Below are positions 33,462-43,986 of a stretch of 64,000 bases of DNA, one piece after another (within the stretch, counting starts at the first letter, position 1; each line of letters begins with the position of its first letter). A program made the position numbers and the translations under genes. Origin of the DNA: Kwoniella bestiolae CBS 10118 (lineage: Eukaryota > Basidiomycota > Tremellomycetes > Tremellales > Cryptococcaceae). The stretch lies in the NCBI RefSeq assembly GCF_000512585.2, contig NC_089242.1, forward strand, positions 2,232,001 through 2,296,000. The letters run 5' to 3'. Below the pieces are notes generated by a model, which had not been told where the DNA came from, did no database searches, and worked only from the letters and a program-made list of their open reading frames with translations.

Positions 33462-34666
33462 ATTGAAGATTTACTTGTTGATAATCAGAGCCAGGTGAAA
33501 TAGTCTCTTTCCAAACTTGACGCAGAGAGGTAAGGCAAATGGGTTGATGAGAAAGAACGTAGATGTAAAAGAGCGTAATGATCGATCCTCGACGCTGTCG
33601 ATCGTCGATGTATGTATATATATAAAGCGAAGGAAGCGGTGAGCTGAAATAGGAAGAAAGAAAGATCAAGTCAAGTCGATGGATAATCTTGTTGTAGTAC
33701 CTATCATTGTTCAACACGCATTTAATCGAATTATTGCGGTCATACTACTCGCACAGACCATGCGTCACATTCACATTCATAATACTTGGCAATACACACG
33801 TCCACATAAAAAGATCAAACAAGGGACAATTAGATCTGACAACGACCATCATCACCATCATTCGTCACTCAACGTTGTAACTGGTATCTTATTGTCAAAA
33901 ACACGAGGATAAACGCAATGCCATTCTCTTGGTACTGCTCTGGTCTGTGATTATACTTGTCTTGGGACATTGTTATACTGCGGATCCCGCATTAGCAGTG
34001 AAAACAACAATGTTAAATAAGATAGTAGGTCCCACAAACACCAGTCTGATGTTCAGGGACGAAAGGACGAGGCTCAAGCGACAAAAGATGAAACGAGTTG
34101 AACGATTGAAACTTGTTGAATACCCCCAAATGTACTTGTACAAAAGTAAGAGGACGGTGGACTATGCGGCATTGGTACGATACCTGTGCGTGAACTCATG
34201 CATACAACACTTCCGATATCCTTTCGGCGTTCAGTCTCCTCATATGCCGCAATACCCAAGAAGATTCGCCACAGCCATACTGTATCGGAGCCAGATCTCC
34301 CTTGGAAGGGTCCTCCACAGCTTGACAACCACTGAAACAAGTGTGCGAGTATGGCCGGTAAGGTGCTGTACATGCGAAAGAGGTATTAAGAGTACAGGCA
34401 TAGCTCAAACATACCTCGGAGTAATTCGACTTTACTGTCTTTTGGCCTGACAAATCAGTACAAAAGTACACAGCCAGATGTCAAAGGGACGGATCTTACA
34501 AAGGATGTATAGCATCATGGGTACGAAAGAGGCAAATGGGAATGACAACCGTTTGAACTAGCTGCAAGCTCAAATGCAATCGAATGACTTGTCGACATGA
34601 GATCATGATTCATTCGGTCATCAACTATTTATACAAGTACAAAGTCCTCCACCTATCTTCCCTCGC
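33462..34666. promoter_or_regulatory. Region between the two GH16 genes
   Basis: 1.2 kb upstream of GH16 copy 1, with a TATATATATA run at about 33615-33624. A 173-codon open frame at 33929-34450 (+) starts with TTG and shows no protein family. Two splice-compatible short frames on the minus strand around 34.2-34.55 kb are possible (ATG with GTAAGA and GTATGT donors) but too weak to annotate. Confidence 0.35.
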
Positions 34667-36477
34667 CTAGTATTGGTCGTACTCTTCATTGTAGAATACC
34701 ACTTCATCCTCAACCGAGTAATCATCCTCATCCTCGTACTCAAGCTCAGACCCATCACCCTCGTAGTCGAATTCTCGAGCAGTGTCGGTGTAGACTCTCA
34801 ACCCTCTGATCTTCCAGTAAGCATCTCGGAAGGCGGCGGGACTGTTGTTGACGTGGATCTCGCAGGTTTCAGGACATCCTTGTTGGTTGTAGACGGCACC
34901 GGCCCAATCACCGCATAGACTGAGTGTGAACTGGAATTCACATTAAATGTCAGCAGTATGCCCACCAGCTCAGCAAAGAGGAGAAACCTCGCGATGATTC
35001 TGTGTTTGCCAAAGTGTTCTCTCATGTTGCAGTGGGTGGAAGGGAAATTGGCGAATGGTTTACCCCATTTAGAGGGATCGACATTGGCGGGACCGGTCTT
35101 GACATCAGGAGGGACTTGGCTATCTCGAGACCAGAACCACATCTTGATACCCGAGTTGGATCGTTGCATGGCGTACCTACAAGTGCCAGAACAACCAGAA
35201 CGTCAGCCAGTCCGTCAGCGAAACATGCGAGATCCAACATCACTCACCAACCACCTTGATCTTTGTTGAAAGCAGGACCGAAGGAATCAGGTCGTCTGTC
35301 TTTGACACCACACCCTTGGTTGTCGTTGCCATGAACGGCACAGTCGGTTCGGAGCTGTTGACCGGTGCCATCCATGTTTTGAGGCATGGTACAACCAGGA
35401 GTAGTGTGAAGAGTACCTTGGTTAGTACCCTTACCGTTGACACCTTCGATGATGTCAATTTCGCCACCTTGAGGCCAGTGACCGGTGGTCGAGGTCCAGA
35501 AAGCTACGGAAGAGAGATTGAGTCAACTTCTTGACACGAGCAGGTAAAGATCAGATACCCACCGGGCCAAGTGCCACAGCCTGTAGGCATGTGGAGGACA
35601 TCGAGAATGTAGATACCCTAGGTATGCATGAGCCAGTATTAGCCGATGCATAAGAAAGCGTCGTGCCGTGGTAGAAATCATTCACATTGTCAAAGGTATC
35701 TCTTGACTCGATTCGAACAGAGTCTCGTCCTCGTTGGCCAGGTTCGACACGGTGGTGGTAGTCGGTTCTCATAACGAAGGTGTTATGGTCGGAGACTGAT
35801 GAATCAGTGTGTCAGCGGTGAGGTGCATGAGTGACCCGAGATGTCAAACGATAGTCCCACAAAGGTAGCATTTACACATGGGGAAAAGGGAGGGCTGACT
35901 GACCGTAGGAAAGGTTCTTTCGTCTAGCTTCGGTCTCAGAGACGTAGCTGTAGTATAAAGTCAGCTCATGAATTACCGAGTGAGAGGAGGTACAAATGCA
36001 TGAAAGCATTCAGGCGAGAAAATCAAGAAAGGGGACCGCAGTTGGGAAGAAGACACATGAAACAAGTTGTCAACTCACTTCACCCTACCATGAGTAGGAT
36101 CGTTGAAAGTCTTCCAGTCGAATCCATCGAAGAATTGGTTACCGTAGTAGTGTTTCTGCGGCGGGTGGGAGATATCAGCTAAGATCGAGCCATGGACAGA
36201 AGATGAGAGTAATTTATACGGGAGTGATGTGATGGATTGAGCTGACGTGAGATGCGGCGTCGGTACAAATATTGGCACAAAAGAAGACCGTGAACAAAGG
36301 ACGTGATGGAGATAGATCAAAGTAAGAACGATGATCGTCCAAAATGATGAGGAATGTTGAACTCACGGAGAGACGATATCGAGAAGCCTCGACCTCCTGG
36401 AATTGAGGTTGCTCATTGATATTGAGGGTCAATGAGAAAGGTAAGAGAGCTACGATATTACGAAGGATGGGTGACAT
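34667..36477 (-). CDS. GH16 endo-beta-1,3(4)-glucanase-like secreted protein (copy 2)
   Basis: Second GH16 member in the pair. ATG 36477 (MSPILRNIVALLPFSLTLNI) gives a signal peptide; the in-frame codon 15 nt upstream is TTG, not a start. Then KHYYGNQFFDGFDWKTFNDPTHGRVKYVSETEARRKN, MRTDYHHRVEPGQRGRDSVRIES, GIYILDVLHMPTGCGTWPAFWTSTTGHWPQ, the catalytic GGEIDIIEGVNG, AFNKDQGGWYAMQRSNSGIKMWFWSRD, and FTLSLCGDWAGAVYNQQGCPETC. It ends in an acidic, Tyr-rich tail (YEGDGSELEYEDEDDYSVED) at 34667, unlike the basic tail of copy 1. The two copies share intron-rich structure and block order, so they come from an old tandem duplication. Confidence 0.9.
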
Positions 36478-36617
36478 CTTGATTATATCCAAGATTCTGT
36501 TGTACCTTGTATGATCAAAATATCAAGTATAAGTAGAAGAGGTTGATAAAAAGAAAGAAGACCTGAGATGAGAAAAGAAAAGAAAAGAAATAGAATGAAG
36601 ATTGACGACTGAGGGGG

Positions 36618-36625
36618 TTTATATA
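36618..36625 (-). promoter_or_regulatory. TATA box of GH16 copy 2
   Basis: TATATAAA on the minus strand, 141 bp or more upstream of the start codon at 36477, a normal distance for a regulated fungal gene. Confidence 0.5.
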
Positions 36626-37346
36626 CTTTTTCAAACTGTATGTACCATGAGGTATGTATGATTATACACTTGAGCTGACGGGGAGAGCAGAGATAAGAAG
36701 CAAGTGAGACAGCTTAGCGTGAAATGTTTCTACATACAATATGTGGTATGGACGCATTGACCTCTTCTCATCTTCGGTTAACAGTTAGTACGTAGACCCT
36801 CGACCTCGTTCCTTTCCCCCTTGGTGTTGCTTCCTCTTGGATTGAATGACCTTTGATTCCTTCCTGGAGTTCTCGATTTGACAGCTTGAGTCCCATGAGG
36901 GAGACAGCACAGTACCTTGACATCCTTGCATTATGTCTTGAAGTGGTCTCGATACACACCTTGATGTTAGCTGGTGGGAATGAAATCTCAGCATCGAGAA
37001 TGAGAATGAGAATGACAACGAGAATGGAGATCTCTTTTCTCATCAAAATCAAAATCAGAATCAAAATCAATCAGCTAGCACGAACAGTAGACGTCATACC
37101 GTCCTTTGAAGGTATCAAGTTGTTAAGCGAATCCGCATCTCTTTCTCTTTCCATTCGTACGTTGACGATTCTGCGACTGACTGTCCCACTAATTATGCTT
37201 CATTCGTTGGTGGTACCAATTGATCTTAATCCACTAAACGATGATGACGACATACAGAGATATCTTCATGCGATGATATATGATTACAAGCCTTGCACCA
37301 GCTATCCATCCCTCAAACCCTTGCCATTCACAAACTGAGAAGTAGG
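36626..37346. other. Intergenic region between GH16 copy 2 and LEO1
   Basis: About 720 bp. A 161-codon plus-strand frame at 36853-37338 lacks family features; much of it is low-complexity (alternating Arg/Met and Ile/Lys around 36995-37070). No gene annotated. Confidence 0.4.
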
Positions 37347-39166
37347 CTAATCCTCCTCACTCTCAATATCCATCTCCATCTCCTCTTCCTCCCCCTCTGC
37401 ATCCTGTTCACCTCCCTCGCCATCATCCTCATCTTCATCCGTATCAACATAATCTCTAGATTTCCTCTTCTTCCCACCAGACCCATCCGTCTTAGCCCTC
37501 TTTCGTTCCCTTTCCCTAGCTTCTATCCTCCTTTCAGCCTGTTCCATCTCATCCAAATCATCTTCATCCTCCACATCATCCTCATCCTCATCATCGCTAT
37601 ACCTCTTACTCTTTCTCTTCTTATTCTTGTTCTTACTCTTCTTGCTCGATCCATAATCGTCTTCATCTGAATCAGCAACCACGAACCCATCATCCTCATC
37701 GTAATCCCCTCCTGCCCCTCCTCCGATCGATCTTTCCCTCCCTCTTCTAGGCGCATCATCACCATCTTCCGATCCCTCCTCCTCAGAATCAGAGTAATAC
37801 GATTTTCTAGCTCTACTCTTCTTTCCAAGGGAATTGGAAGAGGTCGTTCGACCCAGACCTGACCCTCTACTTCCCCCTGCTCTTGGACCAACTCGTCTAC
37901 CCGCAGTCTTATCTTTATCAGTCTTGATGAATTCCCTGTTCGGCGCAGATTTCAATAGTAATTTCTGCAACGACTCTTCGTCCCCTGCTGTCTCTTCCAG
38001 CATCTTCATCCTGGAATGTTTGACGTGCTGTTGACCGACGTGTTTGACCAGTTCCAAGTGAGTCTTGGAGTCCATCGAGGTAGGTAAGAGGGATAGCTGT
38101 CCAGCAATGGCACGTTCGGTGACTAGGACTTGCTCGGTCTTGGCGATGACAGCTAAGAAGGTGGTGGAAGATACGGTGTTGATTACTTTTTCTTCTAATC
38201 CCTTTGAAGGGATTGGTTTGGGATCCTGTGGGCGAGATAGAGAGGCGCCGTGAGATGGAGCGACGTCGAAGAGATCTGAACCGAGTTGGAGAGAGACGGA
38301 TCCGTCGGACCAACGTAACATTCTGGCATTGCTTTGTCGCGTCTGTATGTCGAGCAAACCTACCTGTCAGCAATCTGATGTGCCTGAGACTGTAACGGGA
38401 AAGGGGGGATCGATAGGATCACTCACAGGCTTGCCATCACCACCTGTGACCCATTTCCACCTGATGGTATTCCTAACGCCTATCATCTTACTCTTCGCAG
38501 CTACAGCGTTCGCTTGTCCATCTATCGGCTCCTCATTCAATGTTTCTCTGTATAAATCAGGATCATACGGTTTAGATTCCAGATTCACGTAGGCGGGTAA
38601 CTTCATGTGCCATACCTATGAGTTCATGATCACACAACAATCAGCATCTGGAGGTCCTCATCTCAGATCTGCATTACGGGAGGTAAGCTAGGAAGAAGCG
38701 AAGAACCCACTTTATCGTCCGTAGCTTTCATCTTATTCCACTGAGGAATAGGTAAAGTAGCCCATCTCTCTTCCTCCCTTCCTTCGCCCGCTACATCTTC
38801 TTCTTCATATTCCAATGGATTTGCTGAACCTGATCTAGACCTGGATCTGGATCCAGATCGTCTGGGTGAGGCAGGTGTACCAGTTGATGTTCTACCCCTT
38901 TTGGTCCTCTCCTCGTCCTCGTCATCATCACCGAACTAACCCGAATTATCAGCTATAGCTCGTGAACACGTCAAGATCTCCCAGCTTACCAGATCGCCTC
39001 CTTCATCCTCATCTTCATCCTTTACAGGCTTTTCATCTTGAGCAGCAGGGGGAGGAGGGGATCTAGAGCTGGAAGCTACGGGCGAAGGTTGACGTGAGGG
39101 TACTCGGGTAGATCCCTCGTTGTCGGAATCTCCAAATAGGTCGTCTCCTCTTTCTTCGTCTGACAT
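37347..39166 (-). CDS. LEO1: Paf1 complex subunit Leo1
   Basis: Leo1 is part of the Paf1 complex that travels with RNA polymerase II and supports histone modification and chromatin turnover. From ATG 39166 an acidic Ser-rich N-tail (SDEERGDDLFGDSDNE) runs into FGDDDEDEERTKRGR, then the Leo1 core: RWATLPIPQWNKMKATDDKVWHMKLPAYVNLESKPYDPDLY, NTIRWKWVTG, QTRQSNARMLRWSDGSVSLQLGSDLFDVA, and SSTTFLAVIAKTEQVLVTERAI. The C-terminal half is strongly charged (alternating Lys/Arg and Asp/Glu blocks) and ends MEMDIESEED at 37347. Four exons, about 525 aa. Divergent from ATP4 with a shared 350-bp upstream region. Confidence 0.96.
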
Positions 39167-39513
39167 TGTGATTGATCAGTCTTAAGTAGATTTGGTCTAT
39201 GTAAAATAGTCAAGTATATTGTGAATGTATAAGTTGATGAGGATCGCTTCATTCCTGTTGAATTGATGAATTCGCGTTATTCCAAGTAAGGTTGGCTTTA
39301 CCGGACCTCTCCACCCCTATGCCACACCATCGGATATTCGGAGTTATCTTCTTGCTTCTGACCCTATTGCTCCGTTCTTTCACTCGTATGCACTCTACTG
39401 TACACTGTACTCACCATACACACTCTCGTCGACACCACCATTAAACCACATCCTTATAGAATCACCCTATACATCACCTTCAACCCCTCACTCCCCACTC
39501 ATCATCATTCAAA
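39167..39513. promoter_or_regulatory. Divergent promoter region, LEO1 / ATP4
   Basis: 347 bp between divergent start codons. The ATP4 side is C/T-rich with many ACACC and CACTC steps. No specific site identified. Confidence 0.5.
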
Positions 39514-40937
39514 ATGGCCTCTCGTCTCGCCCTCAAGAGCCTCCGAACGGCTGGTAAGTCAAAACTTCTAGTGGATTAGGAAATGGCGGAGAAAAAGGAA
39601 TAGGAGATGGAATGCTAATGTCGGATGTGTTCGGCCGTTCTTCGTAGCTCTCGCCAGACCTGTTCCCAGAGTTGCTGCCCAAAGGTAAGCTAAAGATCAT
39701 TTTCGTCTGTTGACATGGCAGAGCATTGGGCTGACTGCATTGCATTGGGATGTAGCGTTCGATTCCTCGCTACTCGTTAGTATCAATGTTAGGACAATAG
39801 ATTTGGGAGAAAGGGGTTATGGCTGACCGGACTGATTGAATGTGTGGAATATAGAACCTACTCCCGATGAGAAGGCTGAACAGATCATCAACTCTGTGCC
39901 ATCCTCTTCGCTCTTCACTAAGACCGGTGGGATCTTGTTGGGTACTGGTTTGACCGCTGCTGCCGTTTCTTCTGAACTCTATGTGAGTGGATGGTCGTAA
40001 CAGTCATGAGAAAGAGGACATAGAAATTCATAGGATAGGAATTGTGGACACAAGATGTGGATGGCATGGTCCATCCCAAGAGAAGCTAGATGGACCGAGA
40101 GGAGCAGGACATTTATCGGATGACGAATGGACGATGAGGGATGTATGTCGCTTGATGGATATTTGCTGACGTACTGGATTTGTTTGCAGGTCGCCAACGA
40201 AGAGACCGTCCTTGCCGTTGGTTTCTTAGTTATCTTTGGTGCCATTGCCAGCTCCATCGGTGCCCCTTACTCTGGATGGGCCAATGGACACATCGAGGTG
40301 GGTTCCGTTTGACCGAGAAATCAGTGATGAGCTATGCTAATATAACGATCGATTATCTTTCTTCTCACCGCTCTCAATCTCGATATTTCTACGACCCCAC
40401 TTGACCATCGTCCCACAATTCTCTACAATTTCGTCATAATCTTCCACACCACAGCGAATCAAAGGTATCCTCAACTCCGCCCGATCGGAACACACCAAAG
40501 CCGTAACCGACCGAATCGAGTCCGTCTCCCAGCTCAAGGATGTCGTACCCCTCACCGAATCCCTCTACGCCGTCGCCAAAGAGACCAACGTCCTCGAACA
40601 CGAGAACTTCAAGTTGGCTCAGGAGAACGCCGTCAAGGCTGAATTGAAGTCCGTTTTGGACTCTTGGGTCAGATACGAACAACAACAACGAGAAGCTGAA
40701 CAAGCCGCTCTTGTCAAGACTGTTCAAGCTAACGTTGAGTCTGAGTTGGCTAAGCCTGCTTTCAAGAAACAATTGTTGGAGGAGGCTTTGTCTCAGATTG
40801 AGCGTGAGTAACTCTTCCGCTGTCCCACACCTCAATTTATCTATATTGGTCCCAAACAAGGTGTTCTTGCAAAAGGAGGACTAGCTGATGATTTATGCTT
40901 TGGTATCGCAGAACTCTCCAAGGCTAAGGCCATCTAA
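39514..40937 (+). CDS. ATP4: ATP synthase F0 subunit 4 (subunit b), mitochondrial
   Basis: Subunit b forms the peripheral stalk of mitochondrial F1F0 ATP synthase, anchored in the inner membrane. Seven exons: 39514-39553, 39648-39684, 39757-39776, 39855-39982, 40190-40297, 40455-40803, 40912-40937; 235 aa, the family length. The N-terminus MASRLALKSLRTALARPVPR is a mitochondrial presequence, followed by PTPDEKAEQIINSVPSSSLFTKTGGILLGTGLTAAAVSSELYV and a second hydrophobic stretch EETVLAVGFLVIFGAIASSIG, then a long charged coiled coil (RIESVSQLKDVVPLTESLY, EHENFKLAQENAVKAE) and the end LSKAKAI. Exon 3 is only 20 nt. All junctions keep frame. Confidence 0.96.
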
Positions 40938-41288
40938 GGAAGCTGTGGGAGGATGATCCGGAGGTATGATCTAGGATAGGTGAAGTGGTAGTAAGTGGAT
41001 GGAGGAAACGGAAAATCAAGTGCTCGAAGTTTATAGAGGATGTGGTCGTGGGACGGAGTAGATAGACTTCAGTACGAATATAAAAGCATATGCAAGCTAT
41101 GGCTGGGACTGATCGTTGTGAGATTCCTCCAACGGGCTGACTTCTTCCATCTTGTAGAGAGTCAGGTCAAGGCCATGATTGAGATTGCGGTGAGATATAA
41201 TTTGAACACGATACATGCTTTGATATCTATGCTACATTTTCTTCTTCTCCTTTCTAAGTAATGATCATACCCATCGCATTGGAAGATT
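40938..41288. other. Convergent intergenic region
   Basis: About 350 bp between the 3' ends of ATP4 and the small stress-type gene. No gene seen. Confidence 0.5.
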
Positions 41289-41870
41289 TTACTTCTTGAG
41301 TTCAGCGACACCTCGTTGAATCTCATCAGCTCCACTGGCAGCTACGCCGGCAGGTCGTTGACCACCCGCAGAATGAGATTCGGGTCTGGCAGCGGGATCT
41401 CGACCTGCGACTTGTTCGCCGATGTTGTCCATGAATGAATTGGCGTTTCCTCGGATAGCTTCGCCAGCGCCTAGGATGTTTCAAAATGTATCAGTTTCGA
41501 TGAACTCAGTAGACGGAATGGACGGTTGTATGCCCGAAGGAAATATACTAACCGTGGAAGACTATCAAATACACCAGGTCAGCTTTGTTCATACAGGGTA
41601 TGAGATGGGAGACAGGACTGACCATTCCATCCTCCTTTCACTTTATCTCCCAGACCTATCATAAGAATCACCCATCAGCCTCTTTGCCCTTTACATGGTC
41701 ATTGCGGAAGGATTGCCCATACTCTGTCCAGCATTGGCACCCGCACTTCCATCAGCCTTGGTACCGGGTACGACGGGGTGGTGAGTATCTGATGCTGGGG
41801 CTGTACCAGCAGCGTAGGCGTTGGTGTTTGCGTTGGTCGAAGTTGCGGTGGTAGTGTTGTTGTATGACAT
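41289..41870 (-). CDS. Small glycine/alanine-rich protein with GAGEAIRGN motif, stress-type
   Basis: Short disordered N-terminus from ATG 41870 (MSYNNTTTATSTNANTNAYA), then HHPVVPGTKADGSAGANAGQSLGDKVKGGWNVFHGAGEAIRGNANSFMDNIGEQVAGR, and the end GADEIQRGVAELKK at 41289. The block WN-x-HG-x-GE-x-IRGN recurs in small, abundant, uncharacterised fungal proteins often seen in stress or stationary phase; function unknown. Four exons by my model. The first intron donor is GTATGG inside GGACAGAGTATGGGC (an in-frame read-through instead ends at 41691). Exon 3 is a 9-nt microexon (41553-41561) that supplies V-F-H-G across the junctions. Splicing is supported by the family motif being complete only in this model. 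Confidence 0.78.
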
Positions 41871-42280
41871 GTTGATTGGATTGTTGTCTCTGGTATAACG
41901 AGGAGGAGGTGAAGGAATGAAATGGAACACGAATGTCTCTATATACAGTGGTCAAGAAATGAATGGAAATTGAAATTCGTTTGCCGCTTTCCTGTTCGAG
42001 TTTTGATTGACGTCATAGTGGGATTGGGTTGTTTACCTTCATCCCTTTGGCGATGAGGGCTGTGTGCATGAATCACTCATGTTAGTGCATAAGATAGTTG
42101 GAGAGATGCAAAACCATGAGGATGGACGAGTGGTACTCAATGCAGGAGATCATACAGAGACAGGCAGCTCAAAGGTGAATGAAGGGTATGGTAAGAAAGG
42201 ACCAGAACATAGGATAAAAGTCAAATGACAAGGACAACTCCAATATCCATCTTCCATTCCTACCTTCCACAACAACAACA
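41871..42280. promoter_or_regulatory. Divergent promoter region
   Basis: 410 bp between the small stress-type gene and the MBL-fold gene. No particular site recognised. Confidence 0.4.
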
Positions 42281-43706
42281 ATGATACCAATCGAGCTCGA
42301 ACCCTCCCCTTCCATTCCCCTCCATGCCCTCGAAGCACTCCAGTCCGACGCCCTCCTTCCAATATGCAAAGCCTGTGGGACCCAGTATCCCGCTTCCTTC
42401 GATATCCAGCGGAATTGCGTGATATGTGAAGATCCAAGACAATACGTCCCTGCGACGGGACAGGAATGGACCAACATGGCTGAATTGGGTGAGGGTAGGA
42501 AACATGTTTTGTTGCAAGATGAGGAGGATGGGAGGGTGACGATGATTGGTTGTGAACCTGGTTTTGCTATTAATCAGACTCGTGAGTTCTTGCTCTTCTG
42601 TAGCAAGTCCCAGCCCTCAATCAGCTTTGGCCATTGATATATTGTACGCTTGATGTGATGGTCTGATAGCTGCATTGTCTTGGTGTAGCAATACTGATCG
42701 AGACCGCAGAAGGATCGTATATATGGGATTGCTCTGCATTCATCTCGTTACCCCTTATAGGTCATTTATCTAAGCTCAAGAAACCTTTGAAGGGGATAGC
42801 TATCTCTCATCCTCACGTGAGTTGTCTTTCTGTCCTTTTCGTACCAGGCGCTTCCTCGAAGCTAGTCGTCTCGGATGACTTGGAAGATAGTTGTGGATCA
42901 AATGGTGGAATGCCGTACTAACATTAGGAATACCATAGTTCTTCTCAACTTCCCTAACATGGTCGAGAGCGCTCAAAGTGCCTCTGTACGTTTGCGAAGA
43001 CGATAAAGAGTGGTACCAGCGTCTGAGCGATAGCAAGGATGATGATCAGGTGATATGGTGGAAGGACGAGCAGGAGTTAGGTAGAGGAGTCAAGGTAGTA
43101 CAATGCGGAGGGTGAGTGAGAATTCAAACTTGGCTTTGCTCTCTGCTTTCCCTTATTGTGACGCGCACTCAAATCTGTTAGACTGATTATTTTGGTTCAA
43201 TGGAAGCTGAGCATGACTAACACTCTGTCATACTAGGCATTTCCCAGGCTCGTCAATACTTTACTGGGACAGACTTTCCGAACCTCCCCCTCCCAAAGAT
43301 AGTCTACCAACCAAGCCCACACCGGTGTCTGGAATCATCTTCACAGCTGATACGCTGATGGTCCAGCCTACTCAGTTGAGCTTTGCGTTTATATGGTCCG
43401 TCCCAAATATGGTAGGTACTTGTCTTCGTGTCTCGAATCACCGCAATCGTGATCTACCCTGATCTTCGAAAGGAGGTGAGCAAAATACTAATCTCGATGA
43501 TCATACAGATCCCCTTACGACCCCACTCGATCTTATCCATCCAAGATCGACTCAAATCACTTTCTTTTGCACAGGCTACCTCCTCATGGCCTAATAAATG
43601 GATCCGACAAGATGCCAAACAGATCCTCGAACAAAGCGTTATTACCTTCCTAGCGGCTGAGGGATGGAGGATTGAAGAGGGGAAGTTAGTGGAATTGATC
43701 ACTTGA
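42281..43706 (+). CDS. Metallo-beta-lactamase-fold protein
   Basis: Exons 42281-42581, 42689-42816, 42939-43111, 43237-43411 and 43509-43706 give about 324 aa. The N-terminal part has a CKACG..CVICEDPRQYVP motif, reminiscent of a small zinc site, and the MBL fold is seen as a strand pair ILIETAEGSYIWDCSAFISLPLI, the metal-site region KGIAISHPHFFSTSLTW, and VVQCGGHFPGSSILYW with a later IIFTADTLMV. The canonical HxHxDH is reduced to SHPHF, which is also the form in related fungal proteins of this type as far as I recall, so catalysis is not assured. Substrate unknown. It is the first gene of a plus-strand pair with the FAD oxidoreductase 280 bp downstream. Confidence 0.82.
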
Positions 43707-43986
43707 TTCGTCTAGGGAGAACAACGGCTTCAAGACCTATGAAAGGGAGGGGTGTGTTGTGTACGTTGTCAAGTCGCTTTGGTGTGTACCGTTGGATATC
43801 GGAATCGGAACAATGGGAATGTAATGAGACTTTGTAAGCCTCCATTGATCCGATGGATACTATACCTGTATAATTACTGATCATCCATAACGATGGAGCA
43901 TATATCATGTATAAATTGATGTGTCCTTTGCTCTCCCAACTTCGAACAGACACTTACGGGCTGTATCGCTGATTCATCATAGAACA

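Noticed and set aside
33929..34450. 173-codon plus-strand frame between the GH16 genes
   Set aside because: It begins with TTG, shows no family motif, and the region looks like promoter DNA.
34196..34560. Minus-strand spliced small gene near GH16 copy 2 (donors GTAAGA and GTATGT)
   Set aside because: Two incompatible frames are equally possible and neither resembles a known protein.
36853..37338. 161-codon plus-strand frame upstream of LEO1
   Set aside because: Low-complexity Arg/Met/Lys/Ile composition from simple-sequence DNA; no protein character.
37347..37900. Long plus-strand Ile/Leu-rich frames opposite LEO1 as membrane proteins
   Set aside because: They are antisense shadows of the acidic/Lys-rich LEO1 C-terminus.
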